Origin: Odontocerum albicorne | Lineage: Eukaryota; Arthropoda; Insecta; Trichoptera; Odontoceridae | Direction of reading: 5' to 3' | DNA: 64,000 nucleotides | NCBI GenBank assembly: GCA_949825065.1 | Contig: OX463856.1 | Location: 13,577,238 to 13,641,237 of the forward strand | In this document: positions 11,301 through 22,604 of the stretch, in pieces | How positions within the stretch are numbered: position 1 is the first letter of the stretch | How the letters are laid out: the number at the start of each line of letters is the position of its first letter | Program-made: the position numbers and the translations under genes | The notes under the pieces: generated by a model | Told to the model about the DNA's origin: nothing | What the model saw: the letters and a program-made list of their open reading frames with translations, nothing else | Database searches by the model: none

Positions 11301-13034
11301 AACGAAAATGTAATGCAACACAATTTTGTAATTGTATAAAATAACAATTACAAAAAACTTATTATATATTTGAATCACCTGCGATCACTTAAAAATAAAT
11401 GGTTTGATGGAACAAAATGGCGCCCGTAACTTGAGTTGGTCACATGCCACTTAGACTATTGACACATCTCATGAAACGTATTTTCTATGTTACCCAACTG
11501 CTCGGAGTTTTCCTCAAGGAGTTTATTTAACGATAAAACTATCAGAGAACAAAAATGTATTCGTATTTACTTTTGATTTTTTTTGCTTCGTGGTCTTTTT
11601 TGCTTCGTGGAATGATATTTGCTTAAACTATTTCTAGGGGTACTAACAATTTTCAAATTAGCAGTTTCTGAAGGTACCGTGGCCGAGTGTGTAGAATGCT
11701 TGTTTTCACATATATGAGTCTCGTGTTCAATTTTGTGGATAGTAATATAGACTGGGTATAGTTTTAGGTATATTTTATTACACTGCTACATAGATATTTA
11801 ATGTTATTTCTTTGGACATTTTTGGGATGAAAGGTATTACAAAATCAAGTTAAAGAAGATATATTTATAATAACAAATATTATCTATATTTGGTGACCAC
11901 TAATTATTAGGGTTATTGGAACAAATGTATTATGTTAGTGTGTTACTGATGAGGAAACCTTAAACAAATAATTGATACTGTTATATATGAAAAACAAAAG
12001 TACCCTTGGAGTTACTTTGGACGGTTAGTGACACGAATTAAAAGTAATATTTTGTTGTTGAAAAACAATATTTTTTACCAAGTCTCGTGTATTCAAATTT
12101 ATTTTATGTTTCTTATAAAATAAATTAAATTCTTTGAAATAATTCAAATGAAGCTTTGGGTAATTGAAGTCTAAAACAATTTTTTTAGATCTGTCTACTA
12201 TTGCTGAAATTTTTTTTTTTTCAAAAAAAGTATAAAAGCTCTTGTATTTTTCAGGTACGTTGTAGACAGAAATAGAAAATCCACAAAAATGAACGAATCT
12301 CGTGTCTTGTGAAAATGACAAAAGATATTAAAGAAAATAAAACTTAATTTCAAAGGAAAACTCAAAAAGTTCTTAACAATGTCATTAGTTCTCAGCTATA
12401 ATATCTCATCTCTCTTTCCAAATGGGTTGTTATTCTTCAACAAGTTTTATTCCTTATCTTTAAATTCCAGAAGAAATTTCTTAGATATTGCCAGCGGCTC
12501 CATCTGACTTATTCGCTTTAAGGTATGCTTAGATATAAAATTCAGAAAGTGTGAGGAAAATCCACATTTTCCACTTGAAGCGCCTCGTTTGTGTACCGAA
12601 TGGTTTCTATTATATTCGTCTCGTTAACAAAGTTGCTATTTTGGACCACTGAGATAGATTTTTCAACCAAGATAAGTTTGTTCTTCTGTAGAGATTATAT
12701 CTAGGTTATGGATCGTTTCAGAACTACGCATGAGATACAAAGAGTTTTTTATGATTTGTCATAATTTACTGACTAACAGAAAAAAATACAAAATCATAGG
12801 ATAACAAAGTAAAGAAGACCATTGCATAATTTCTAAAATATCTCACAAGTTAAGAAATAAATTCTTAAGTGTGGTAGGGAGTTTCTTATTTATATTTACA
12901 TCAACCTAAGTGAAATTCGTAGAATACACAGTATTGCCATCAAGAAAAACACCAAAGTTTCGTGTCTATCGAATCCAATGAAATCGCTCGTTTAATTTGT
13001 AGATTATTCTACCAAATGTAGTAAAATTTTATTT
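11301..13034. other. No gene seen apart from a SINE remnant
   Basis: A 98-codon minus-strand frame (12321-12025) is AT- and Lys-rich without family features; probably chance. Confidence 0.45.
11673..11785 (+). mobile_element. SINE-like tRNA-derived repeat, diverged
   Basis: GGCCGAGTGTGTAGAATGC and GTGTTCAATTTTG stand in A-box and B-box positions. Diverged. Confidence 0.4.
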
Positions 13035-13067
13035 TTTAAAGGCGTTTATACTGTAGAGGTTGAAATA

Positions 13068-14191
13068 TTGGGGGTACAGATTAGTTGGGACCGTTTTTTT
13101 TGTGTTCAAAAATGCATTTATTTCTAAAAACCTGCCAAATCGTGCTGCATCCTTCGGAACAACCAGTAATCAGAAGAAGCAATACAATTGGTGCGGTAAA
13201 ACATCCCATTTGAGCGTTTCCAAATATTTTTTTACGACTTTTGCGACATGAGGCCGAGCGTTGTCATGAAGAAGAATAACTTTATCATGTATTTGCTCGT
13301 ATTCCGGCCGTTTTTCTCGCAATGCACGGCTCAAACGAATTAATTGTAGCCGATACCGATCGCCCGTAATGGAATCGCCAGGTTTCAGCACCTCATAGTA
13401 AACAACACCCCTTTGGTCCCACCAGATACAGAGCATGATCTTCGAACCATGTATGTTCTGTTTTGGTGTTGATGTTGAGGTCGATGGCAACAATTGACCG
13501 GGCTTAGCGTAGTATTTTTTCTTCTTGGGGTTGTCGTAGAATATCCACTTCTCATCTGCAGTTACAATCCGATGTAAAAAACCTTTTCTTTGTTGCTTTT
13601 GAATCAGCTGCTCGCAAGTGAAAAATCGTCTTTCAACGTCTCTCGGTTTCACTTCATGAGGCACCCTATTACCTTGTTTTTTAATCATTCCCATGGCTCT
13701 CAATCGTACGAAAAGGGCTTGTTGAGTCACTTCCAATGATTCTGCAAGCTCCTCTTGCGTTCGACTCTGATCTTCTTCGAGTATTGCCTCTAATTCTTTG
13801 TCCTCAAATTTTTTTGGCTCTCCAGAGCTAGGCTTATCTTCGACGCTGAAATCTCCATCCTTGAAACGTAACCATTCCCTACATGATTTATCAATTGGAG
13901 CAGCGTCACCATAAACTTCGACAAGCATTCGATGGGTTTCAGCTGCAATTTTCTTCCAATTAAAGCAGAAAATTAAAACCTCCCGCAAATGCTGCTTGGT
14001 TAACACAAAATTCGACATTTTCAACACTGTACAAAACAAGGTTTTTGCATGAAACTCAAAGCAATATAAACTGAATATTATTAGCAGATGTCTAACCTCT
14101 CTGAAACCACCAAAATCGGCTGTCACTATGAACCATTCATAATAGCCAGAGCCATCTTTTGGAAACGGACCGATCTAATTTGTACTCCTAA
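13068..14191 (-). mobile_element. mariner-type DNA transposon with both ends
   Basis: The element is 1124 bp and flanked by TA at 13066-13067 and 14192-14193. Terminal inverted repeats of about 29 bp match at 23 positions (TTGGGGGTACAGATTAG at the left; TTAGGAGTACAAATTAG on the opposite strand at the right). The transposase lies between on the minus strand. Joining the flanks recreates a segment present, uninterrupted, at 14342-14380, which proves the insertion. Confidence 0.9.
13131..14018 (-). pseudogene. mariner transposase, frameshifted
   Basis: This is a DD34D-type transposase, which cuts and pastes its own element. I start at the Met of MSNFVLTKQHLREVL; the longer frame from 14126 adds 36 codons not typical of the family. 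Residues 1-110 form the two helix-turn-helix DNA-binding parts (FCFNWKKIAAETHR; TQEELAESLEVTQQALFVRL). VPHEVKPRDVERR is the mariner WVPHEL-type linker. The first catalytic Asp is D155 in TADEKWIFYDN and the second D252 in LLHDNARPH. The region of the third Asp (family SPDxAPSD) has lost about 8 bp: the frame runs PHQLYCFF-stop, while SDYWLFRRMQHDLAG continues in another frame at 13131-13176, followed by stops. The protein is therefore almost surely inactive. Confidence 0.88.
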
Positions 14192-14339
14192 TACATTGTA
14201 ATTGGTTTTATCAAACACTGTTCATTCCATTTTATGTAACGGTATGACTTAACCGGTTTCAAGGGGATCTCATAATGAGGGAGCACAAACAAGACTTTTT
14301 GCCTTTTTTGCCGTACTAGCATTTAATACATTATTTATA

Positions 14340-14525
14340 GTTAAGGCATTAACGTTGTGGAGGTTTAAATACATTGAAATTCATTTTTTCAAACACTGTT
14401 CATTCCACTTTATGTAACGGTATAACCCTACTGGTTTCAAGGTTTTCACCTCAGCATCTGGGAAGCACAAACAAGACTCTTGTGCGATAAACAGTGTTTG
14501 GCAAAACAAATTACAAAATATTATT
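14340..14525. repeat. Repeat E, copy 2, with inverted ends
   Basis: It begins with ATTTTTTCAAACACTGTTCA and closes with AAACAGTGTTTGGCAAAAC, the reverse complement, so the copy is bounded by inverted repeats. The internal GTTTCAAGGTTTTCACCTC is the family core also seen at 52320-52440 and 62755-62880. Confidence 0.65.
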
Positions 14526-14885
14526 CTTTATACGTTAATTGACGTTCATCTAATAACAATTTCAATAAGGGCCAATAAATGAGGAAAAAAATCAAGTTTT
14601 ACAATTTCATTAATTATATTCAAATCTTCATACTGACAAGTATCTGCCATGACAGCCAACATTATGCAACATGGACTATTGTTGACAGATGTAAGAATTT
14701 CAAATGTGGTTTTCTATCCCTATAGAATAAAAAAATTAAATACTAAAATAACATTTAAACATTTACATTACAATACTCAAATACATATTCAACTGGAAAT
14801 ATTTCAACTACATACCTTATCATATAATATTTCAGAAAAACAATAAAACGGAATGACAAACATCGGCAATCATTTCATTTGATAT

Positions 14886-15062
14886 TTAGGCACATTTTCT
14901 TTCAATGGCTACTCGTAATTCATCGATGGTTTCAAGTTTTTTAGCATAATCTTTATTCTTGAGAAATCTCCAAAATAAAAATCTCCTACCGCGTTTTCCG
15001 TACGTCCAGTAGCACTTCAAAATAAACTTTCTTTGTTCAAAACTTAGTCTAGTTTCAGCCAT
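14886..15062 (-). CDS. 58-codon ORF fusing transposase N- and C-termini
   Basis: An uninterrupted 58-codon frame starts MAETRLSFEQRKFILKCYW, which is the beginning of the helix-turn-helix of an arthropod Tc1/mariner-type transposase. After YGKRGRR it continues FWRFLKNKDYAKKLETIDEL, which is the far C-terminus of the same protein (usual LWGYLKDKVYxxKPxTIxEL). The catalytic core between them is missing, so this is the coding remnant of an internally deleted element. It stops at TAA, after which recognisable C-terminal codons continue (ISNEMIADVCHSV). Expression is not shown. It might be only a relic; a short DNA-binding peptide is conceivable. Confidence 0.6.
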   Translation of the reverse strand: MAETRLSFEQRKFILKCYWTYGKRGRRFLFWRFLKNKDYAKKLETIDELRVAIERKCA

Positions 15063-16369
15063 TATTTCTCAATGGTGAAAAAACAATTCAGCAATTCACC
15101 AGCTATTAAAGTGTGGGTACATTTTTTTGCGACACTATTTATTTCTTGAATATGAAAGTGTCTAACTAAAGTATATTGGCTGCAATCGCTCTGAGGGTTA
15201 GATTAGGTTAGGTAATGTTATAAAGTGGATCATGTTTAGAATTTTAACTTTAACTGTGAGAATTTTGGATGCAATATATCCGATAGTTTTCATTTCATTA
15301 GTCTTGAGAGTAGTTTTTGTTTTTTTCTCTGTCTTCTCTAATCTCTGTTCCATAAGTTATGATTTTCATTAACAAAAATATATACTTTAGAATTTAACAT
15401 GTCTAGCATTGATGGTGGATGTTTGCTTGGATAATGACGAGACTGTTTTACCATATTATGCATGTGAGGATACAATTCAAGTGAAGCGCTTTCTACTAAA
15501 ATGCATATGAGTTATGAGAAGTACCCTGTAACTCCAGCCTTGGTAGCTGAAGTTTGTATTATTCTACAAAGTAATGCAATCATAATGAAATTCAGAGCAA
15601 TCGTGTATCTCATTTCCTTTAGCTATGTACTCGTAACTCGTGTGCTAGTTTGATACAAACGAGATTACTCTAAGTTTTTTAGAGGTAATTCACACATGCT
15701 TCTATTTGCATCCTTATTAGTTGTAATACGAATATTTAAAAAAATCTCTTCCTGTTTTTTATTATCAAGTTATTATTTAACATTAATTATAATTTTGCGA
15801 CAAATAGCTTTTTAATCTAACGTTTGTAATAATCAAAGTCTTGTGCTTTTACACTTTTAATAGAGGATAACTTGAAGCTTGGCCTTTAAAACATATATAG
15901 GTTTAAAAAATGACAAAAAAATGGCCGACAAGAAAACTTTCTAAAGCGAATGTCTTCTTTTACAGTATTTTGTGGTTGTTTTTATTCACGTGGAAGCTAT
16001 TTTTGCTTTGTAAATAGAAAGAAGAAACGCGTTTTGAGGTATATAAGTGTGTTAATTGAAATATGTGGCTTTTTTCTTGCGTGGTATTTGGTTCACAGAT
16101 TTCTGAGCCCACGCGTGTTGTGTCAGATATACTTATTTTTGATAAAATATTGTAATAATCAAATTAAGTCTTCGATGTTCATGTATTTTTTATCACATTT
16201 AATATATATTGTGTTAAAATTGTTTATTGATGAAATGGGTCGTAAATAAATTAATATTTTTAATACATTTTGTGACGTGACGATCACCGTGGCATGAATA
16301 AATACACGCATTGGAATCGTTTTTTCACATAACAGACTTTCAATTTTCCATAATTAATGTATGACGAAC
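15063..16369. other. No gene seen
   Basis: A 99-codon plus-strand frame (15950-16249) is Phe- and Tyr-rich in AT-rich DNA; no family recognised. Confidence 0.4.
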
Positions 16370-16470
16370 TCTATGGTCTAGTTGGTAAAACACTCGTCTT
16401 CCACCCCAAAAAACTCTGATGTGATTCCGGTTAGTGCCCAATTTATCTTTTTAGTAGTCTAATTTTCAAT
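16370..16470 (+). mobile_element. tRNA-derived SINE
   Basis: TGGTCTAGTTGGTAAAACAC head and a GTGATTCCGGTTAG remnant of the B box; body word TAGTCTAATTTTC. Confidence 0.55.
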
Positions 16471-16784
16471 AAGTACCTATTTAATATTTTTTTGATGAGT
16501 TCTCGGTCAGGTAATAAATAAATCTGTCAGGTTGTGTTGTTAGTAATAAAAGTGTCATATAATTCATTACATATACAACAAACTTACATATATATACATA
16601 CCAGCATGCTATTTATCTGGCACTATCATCGAGAGGACGGGAAGATGCAGACTCAGCAGACACACATGACACGCATGGCAGCTAATGAAATGTTCACCAT
16701 CCCTAGAGTTAAAACCTTATTTGCCCAAAGGCAATATGCTTATTTGGCTCCCATTACATACAATGGCGTGCTGACTTCAATAAA

Positions 16785-17350
16785 GGTAAAGGTAGGAAAA
16801 CCATTTAGACAGTCGATCGGAGCGTGGTTGTTATTGCGACAGGATTTTGAGTACTTGGGCTTTCAGGATGAATGACGAGTGGAAAGGATTTATGTAAGCT
16901 CGTGAGTGTGGGTTTCTACTTGTTGTTTTAACTTTGGTTGTTTTTATATTTGTGTTTCTGTGTATTTTTTTTTGTTTTAATTTTAATTTTTATTCTCATG
17001 ATTGTGTGCGGTATATTGTGGGATAAATATTTTTGGTCTTTCTGGAGTGAGGAGTTGAATTTCGCAAGATGTTTCCAGTTGTAGTTAAGTGTCACTGTTT
17101 GTCAGGTTGATGAGAGCGTGCAACGGGGTTTTGTTCTTGTGTAATCAAAAATCGGAAAGAAGTATCGATTTATTTTTTCATGCTAAATATCCTCAGTGAG
17201 ATACAGGCAAAAGCCTAGTTTACTGGGGATACGACAAATGAAAGGCAACAAACCCAGATCCATTAAAATTGTATGTCCAAATCAAATTATCTGTTGTTTT
17301 TTCTCAAATTGTGTATATTTCTTGTCATGTGTAATAATAAATAAATAAAT
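16785..17350 (+). repeat. Dispersed repeat R, long copy, plus orientation
   Basis: Inverted relative to 10735-11300. It ends with AATAATAAATAAATAAATAAAT, a simple tail consistent with retroposition. The same KVGKPFRQSIG words occur in frame with the ORF 16534-16875, which then stops. Confidence 0.8.
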
Positions 17351-17384
17351 AAATTTACCTGTTCGGGTCAGACAAGACAGAACA

Positions 17385-17625
17385 TAAAATTCTGCAAGCT
17401 CGACACATATATTTTGCCTTCTCCACATCCATCCACCTTCTCATACAACTCCTATAATTTCTCTGACTTTCTAAGTTTGTCAAATTTGCACTAAAATTTA
17501 TTTTATAACCCGTCTTCATTCATTCTACATACCTTAATCATCTCGAATTGTTATTTCTCATCTTCCCCAACACATCAGCCTTAAGTTCACATTCATCCCC
17601 AATTACTTCATTTCATCAAACTTAA
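17385..17625 (-). pseudogene. 3' fragment of LINE family A
   Basis: Antisense view shows the family's CTCCACATCCATCCACC and TTCACATTCATCCCCAATTA words. Short and decayed. Confidence 0.6.
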
Positions 17626-17643
17626 ATTAATAGTTAAATGAAT

Positions 17644-17773
17644 GGTTGAATTAAAATAGGCACTAAGTACCAAAAAAAAACTAAGTATGCAGTTTCATTA
17701 TATATGACATATAGAACGAAACTGCATACTTAGTTGTTTTTTTTTTGTACTTAGTGCCTATTTTAATTCAACC
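17644..17773. repeat. Long inverted repeat (hairpin)
   Basis: Arms of about 55 bp, GGTTGAATTAAAATAGGCAC to GTATGCAGTTTC and its complement, with a loop of about 20 bases. Arms differ only in the length of the A run and a few bases. It may be a foldback MITE or a hairpin-RNA locus. Confidence 0.88.
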
Positions 17774-19014
17774 AATCAAATGTTTCCTTTACTTATTCCA
17801 ATTAGATAAATAAAATTTTATGCTAAATGGATAAAAAATATTGTCGATCAAAGCAAGCAGAAGATACAAATTTAAAATGATCATAAATAGTCAAACCATT
17901 GCTATTGTTAGAATTTAAACTCAAAAGCCTAGTAAGGAGCTAGCAGATTATTCATCAATTATACCAGCATGTAATATGTATGTTTAAAAAAAGTTTCAAG
18001 TAATTTTGACAGCGTAAGAATATCTTTTTGACACATTATAAGTTATTTTTCATCCATCCTAGTTTGGATGGATTGCCTATTAAAAAAAATTTTTTTTTCA
18101 AACTTCAGCATTCCATCCATGAAATTTGTCGGCACGGTTCAGTAAAATTGGCTGGTGTCTGTTTATCAAAGAATAACATTAATGACTTAAATTTTAAAAA
18201 AATATATTTTCGTAACGATGTATAAAATTTATGTAAAATAAGAAATTTATGTAAAATTTAAGTTATTTTCTAAACCAACTTCATTTAAAAAAGCTAAATT
18301 AGATTAATATTTAAATAGCCTTTAACGACCTTCGGTGTTTATTACTCAGTTATCGGAAAATAAATAGATTTTTTTTTAAATTTAAGGAATTTATATTTTT
18401 CACTCGAAATGATTTTTTCAATATCCGCACTAATTTAATAAAAAGATTCTGACATTCCATGAAAAATTCTGTTATTTCAAAATTATTAATAATAAAATAA
18501 TAATTTATACAGCGTCGTTTTAAAGAGGGGATTATCAACAAGGGTGCTCAAAATCGAGAATAGAATTCCATAGTTATTTATTTAAAAAAAACACGTTACG
18601 TACTCGTAAGTGTATTTTATGAACATATCGCAGTAACAATCATAAAGCGAAATGCAATCTTTCAAAAAAAATTTAGGATTCATCTATCTTTCAAAATATG
18701 ATGCATGAAAATACTAATGTATACGACAAAAACACGAAGAAGTAAAAAATATTTAAAGTAAATCATCATACAAGATTTGAGAAGCAAATAACAAAATCCC
18801 TCTGAAATGTAAAGATACACAAAAGTATAGGACAAATACCAAAGAAAAAAAAATCTTTAGATAACACGTAAATGAAATTACTAATTTCTCAGTCACGATA
18901 TAAGATTGAGGAAATGCCAAAAAAATTGCCTTTTGAACTCATCAAAATGTACATGAAAATACCCACCGCTATTCATGAACTTTTTTTTTTTTATTAAACA
19001 AGTAAATTATTATA
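17774..19014. other. No gene seen
   Basis: AT-rich intron DNA with A and T runs. Confidence 0.5.
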
Positions 19015-19445
19015 CTAACATTTGTCAAGGCTATACCTTTATACAAATTTATTACTTAACTAATCTTAATTATATGTTATAATTTATGAACTTATTTAAT
19101 CTTATTTTCCTACATATCATTTTATTTTATTTATTCAATCTTAATATATGAGATCATAGAAATAATTAACACCTACATACTACTTATAACTAGATAACAA
19201 TTATTACACTAATTATTAAGCAAAAAACAAATCCACTCGTTCAGGCTTGAACCACACCGTGCAGCGCTGATATTTAAATAATAATAAAATGCAATTAATA
19301 AAATTCTTTAAAAAACTAATAAAAAGCGGCGGCTGCGGCCATTAGATCCGGTACTCTCCACATTTGCATTTGTTCATAAAAAATATATATTTTGTAAGAA
19401 ACACGCAGCATATTTGCAAAGGGAAGAACTACACAAACACGTTAT
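19015..19445 (+). repeat. Dispersed repeat C (left part), copy 1
   Basis: Contains AACACCTACATACTACTTA, CCACTCGTTCAGGCT, GCGGCTGCGGCCATTAG and GGGAAGAACTACACAAAC in order. Copies: 24325-24745, 23080-23160, 26795-27001 joined to 36656-36890, and reversed pieces at 42765-42860, 55200-55370 and 56730-56815. Confidence 0.7.
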
Positions 19446-19448
19446 TTA

Positions 19449-19832
19449 TCTTCTGCTTTGTGATAGTTATAAAGTGAAGAGTAGTGTATGTGTATATCTT
19501 CCGATATGTGATAGTTATAAAGTGAAGAGTAGTGTATGTGTATATCTTCCGATATGTGATAGTTATAAAGTGAAGAGTAGTGTATGTGTATATCTTCCGA
19601 TATGTGATAGTTATAAAGTGAAGAGTAGTGTATGTGTTTATCTTCCGATATGTGATACTTATAAAGTGAAGAGTAGTGTATGTGTATATCTTCCGATATG
19701 TGATAGTTATAAAGTGAAGAGTAGTGTATGTGTATATCTTCCGATATGTGATAGTTATAAAGTGAAGAGCAGTGTATGTGTATATCTTCCGATATGTGAT
19801 AGTTATAAAGTGAAGAGTAGTGTATGTGTTTA
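19449..19832. repeat. 48-bp minisatellite, eight copies
   Basis: Unit ATAGTTATAAAGTGAAGAGT then AGTGTATGTGTATATCTTCCG. The period is a multiple of three without stops in two frames, so both strands show long open frames (19414-19833 and 19840-19442). Repeat C elsewhere has a single copy of the unit (36672-36700). Confidence 0.92.
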
Positions 19833-20454
19833 ATGTTCATACATAATCGTAAATTCTGACTTCACAAAAAGGGTTGTCTTCAAGTTATTCCTAAAACTGC
19901 ACACGCCACTAACACTTTGAGGCAAACAAAGATCTATCTAATAGATTTTTGACGTTAGTTAGAATTTACCGTTTGTGTACACGATGGAAAACATAATTAA
20001 CAATTTACTGCTTCATTTGGATGCAAATAATGTTAGTAAAGATAACTATTTTAATTGAATTTACCGGAAAATAGGAATTTCTCATTCTAAAAAAAAAAGA
20101 TTTCCCAGTATTGTTTTCACTTGTCGAAATAAACTCCAATGGAAATTCGAGAGAAAACTAGTGTTTATTCCCTTACAAACGATCCGGAGTAGTAAAGTTT
20201 TGCGTTTAAAATAAGTTATACCCCGTTTATATCCATCCGATCCTCGCGTATAAACTGGTGGTTTTACGATAGTTTTTTGTCGACTTTCATCGATGAAGAA
20301 AATAAAAATCCACTTCTAGTCATACTATTTATTGAACATACCACGGATTATATTCGTTCGTTGTAAATCGTCAGTAAAAAATATTGTAGTTATATTTAGT
20401 TTTCAATATTTAGTTTTCGAGATTTTTCAAAATTTTATTTTTATGTAAGTATTT
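19833..20454. other. No gene seen
   Basis: The first 150 bases are the rest of repeat C; the remainder is unrecognised. Confidence 0.45.
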
Positions 20455-21110
20455 ATTTATCTAACAATTCATTCTGAAAACAATATCACGGTCTAATTGT
20501 CAGGCGGCAATCTCTTCCAATCAGAAAAAAGTAAATAAAGGAAGTTACGGGTTCGTGAAAAATATTTAAATAATAATTTTTCCTCTTAATAAAATTTTTA
20601 AACTATGTATATAATTAAATTAAAAGTGAGATATCATTATAAAATTGGGAGTTTTTTCAGTCACTTCTTAAACATACCAATAACGGAACGAGTCTAACTT
20701 TGGTTGGAAACTGGTTCCAGTTTCGCTGCATGGATAGCAAAGGGTGACGTAAAAAAGAAGAGCGGTGAACTGGAAAGACCAATAAATAATACCTGTTTTA
20801 GAGAACGGAATCGGAAAGACATTGAAAATGTTCTGCGAGATAAAAGGGAGACATTTAAAGATAGTATGGAAATGTCACGTCTATTTCTCACGTTCAACCA
20901 GTTCAGCTCCTTTTGGTATGAAATGATGTGATCGTACTTTCTCAAGCTACAAATATGTTAAATCTAAGACAAACATCTTGAAAATGCTGTTATTTGTTTA
21001 GCTGTTCCTCCGTAATATCCTAAAAATAGACATCCGCATAGTGCAAAATTGGAAAGAGTAGATATTGCACATGTAAAATTAAGACTTTAGTAGGCAAGAA
21101 TCTTAACTGT
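20455..21110 (-). pseudogene. CR1/Jockey-like LINE 3' end
   Basis: Minus strand: PILHYADVYF near 21020-21052, then in 20694-20945 LRKYDHI, LNWLNVRNRRDI and FTSPFAIHAAKLEPV. This is the C-terminal connection region typical of CR1/Jockey elements. Beyond the ORF the 3' UTR includes GATTGGAAGAGATTGCCGCC. The element is 5'-truncated. Confidence 0.75.
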
Positions 21111-21139
21111 GTGTCCATAAAATAATTTCGTATGTTAAG

Positions 21140-21315
21140 ATTAAATTCAAACACAAAATTGTTCAAAACCAATCGATTTTGATATTTCAAGTATCTCGTC
21201 ATCTCTCGTGTCGTGGAAAATGGTTATTCTCGGTCTAAGTCTTGATTTGGTTGTCGTCAGGGGTAATCGGCCTTCCAGAGCAGACACTATAGTATGTTAG
21301 AGATTGTATCATAAA
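21140..21315 (-). pseudogene. mariner transposase N-terminal scrap
   Basis: Minus strand CSGRPITPDDNQIKT resembles the SGRPxTxxDDxIK linker between the two helix-turn-helix parts of mariner transposases; then a stop and decay. Confidence 0.55.
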
Positions 21316-21430
21316 TGTCAATTACTTATCGAAACGATCATTTGCGTACGTTTTTGGGACGAATAAGCCAGTTTTCTTTACTAATCCAGATTTAAACCAG
21401 AAACATGTGTTGTAAAAAAAATTTACTCAC

Positions 21431-21567
21431 CATGTACAATAAGTTGATGTCTGGATATGAGAGGTGGATGGGTGCTGAGCTGGCACTCGTAAGCGCCGGA
21501 ATCTGAAGGGATGGCACTACGCAACACCAATCTCCAAGTACTTGGTACCAAGTACTCCACCGAAAAT
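21431..21567 (-). CDS. Exon: end of Ig domain 1 (Dpr / zig-8-like)
   Basis: This 137-bp exon lies between a TTGCTTAG acceptor and a CATG|GTGAGT donor. The first base completes Arg, then 45 codons run from FSVEYLVPSTWRLVL to HQLIVH. It contains the Ig signature DSGAYECQLSTHPP: the Asp and Tyr-x-Cys of strand F with the second canonical cysteine, and the STHPP extension typical of Dpr and zig-8 proteins. The final G pairs with CT of the next exon to make Ala. The 2.4-kb intron upstream holds a 41-bp minisatellite, a 276-bp AT tract and a SINE. This is one of the clearest host-coding segments in the window. Confidence 0.92.
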
Positions 21568-21721
21568 CTAAGCAACAAAAATTTTTACTTAAGAATAAAA
21601 GGTTAACACTTAAATTAAGTTTCAAGTTTAAAAGATGATATAAAAGTAATATTTCTTAGACAAAATTAAGTATTTTTCTCTTTCAAAGCTATTGATACAA
21701 AATATAAACTACTCTCAAAAC

Positions 21722-21790
21722 CAGTGGTTCTTAACTTTATATTTTCTTATGGCGCACTTTTGAGCTTTATTTCTGACGTTACCACTGTGT
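21722..21790 (+). mobile_element. hAT-like terminus, other end not found
   Basis: CAGTGGTTCTTAACTTTAT followed by ATGGCGCAC resembles a hAT element start. No matching end was seen. Confidence 0.3.
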
Positions 21791-21962
21791 CTCTAACCTG
21801 CAACTCTTTTCTGGGCGTTCAACTAATCTACTTCTATCTAGGCTGGCTTCAAAAGTTCTTAAAGGAATTTTTTTTCTTTCATTTTTACATATGAGTATGT
21901 CCCACCCATTGTAGTTGATATTGGCTGATCAGTTTCTCATCGTTTTTTTGGTCACAAAAATT

Positions 21963-22085
21963 AAATCTTCCATGGCCTAGTTAGAACAACGCTCGACTTT
22001 CAATCTGAGTATTTCAAGTTCAATTCCCGGTGGAACCAAAACAAACTGTAGTCGAGCTTTCCATTAATTTATAAGATTTGTCTTA
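21963..22085 (+). mobile_element. tRNA-derived SINE
   Basis: ATGGCCTAGTTAGAACAACG head and AGTTCAATTCCCGG B box, then GTGGAACC. It lies 20 bp after no other feature in the 2.4-kb intron. Confidence 0.6.
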
Positions 22086-22322
22086 AAATATTTATTTTAT
22101 TTCCTCCCATACAATTCCTATTCTAAATCCTATTTTCCTTGAGATTTATATTTTGTTTAAGTATTTGTTAGTATTTATGAAAAAATTATTTTCATTTACC
22201 TACTAATTTTAAGACAAGGTTATGATAACTTTAAATAAAACAGTTGATTGGAACGAATTGCTTTTAAGCAATACATACCCCAAGATTCTTGTAACATATA
22301 TAAGCATACAAATGTTCAATAA

Positions 22323-22604
<282 letters not shown>

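Larger units (their letters stand above)
13035..14325. repeat. Repeat E, copy 1, split by the mariner
   Basis: Flanks 13037-13065 and 14194-14325 together match 14340-14475. The shared part contains TCAAACACTGTTCATTCCA, a TAACGGTAT word and GGTTTCAAGG, then AGCACAAACAAGACT. Confidence 0.75.

Noticed and set aside
11019..11378. 119-codon minus-strand frame
   Set aside because: Mostly inside dispersed repeat R; the matching region of the other long copy is broken by stops, so it is not a host gene.
12025..12321. 98-codon minus-strand frame
   Set aside because: AT-driven composition, many Lys, Asn and Phe, no motif, no splice context.
15950..16249. 99-codon plus-strand frame with hydrophobic stretches
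   Set aside because: T-rich DNA gives Phe and Leu by chance; no family or signal-peptide pattern was convincing.
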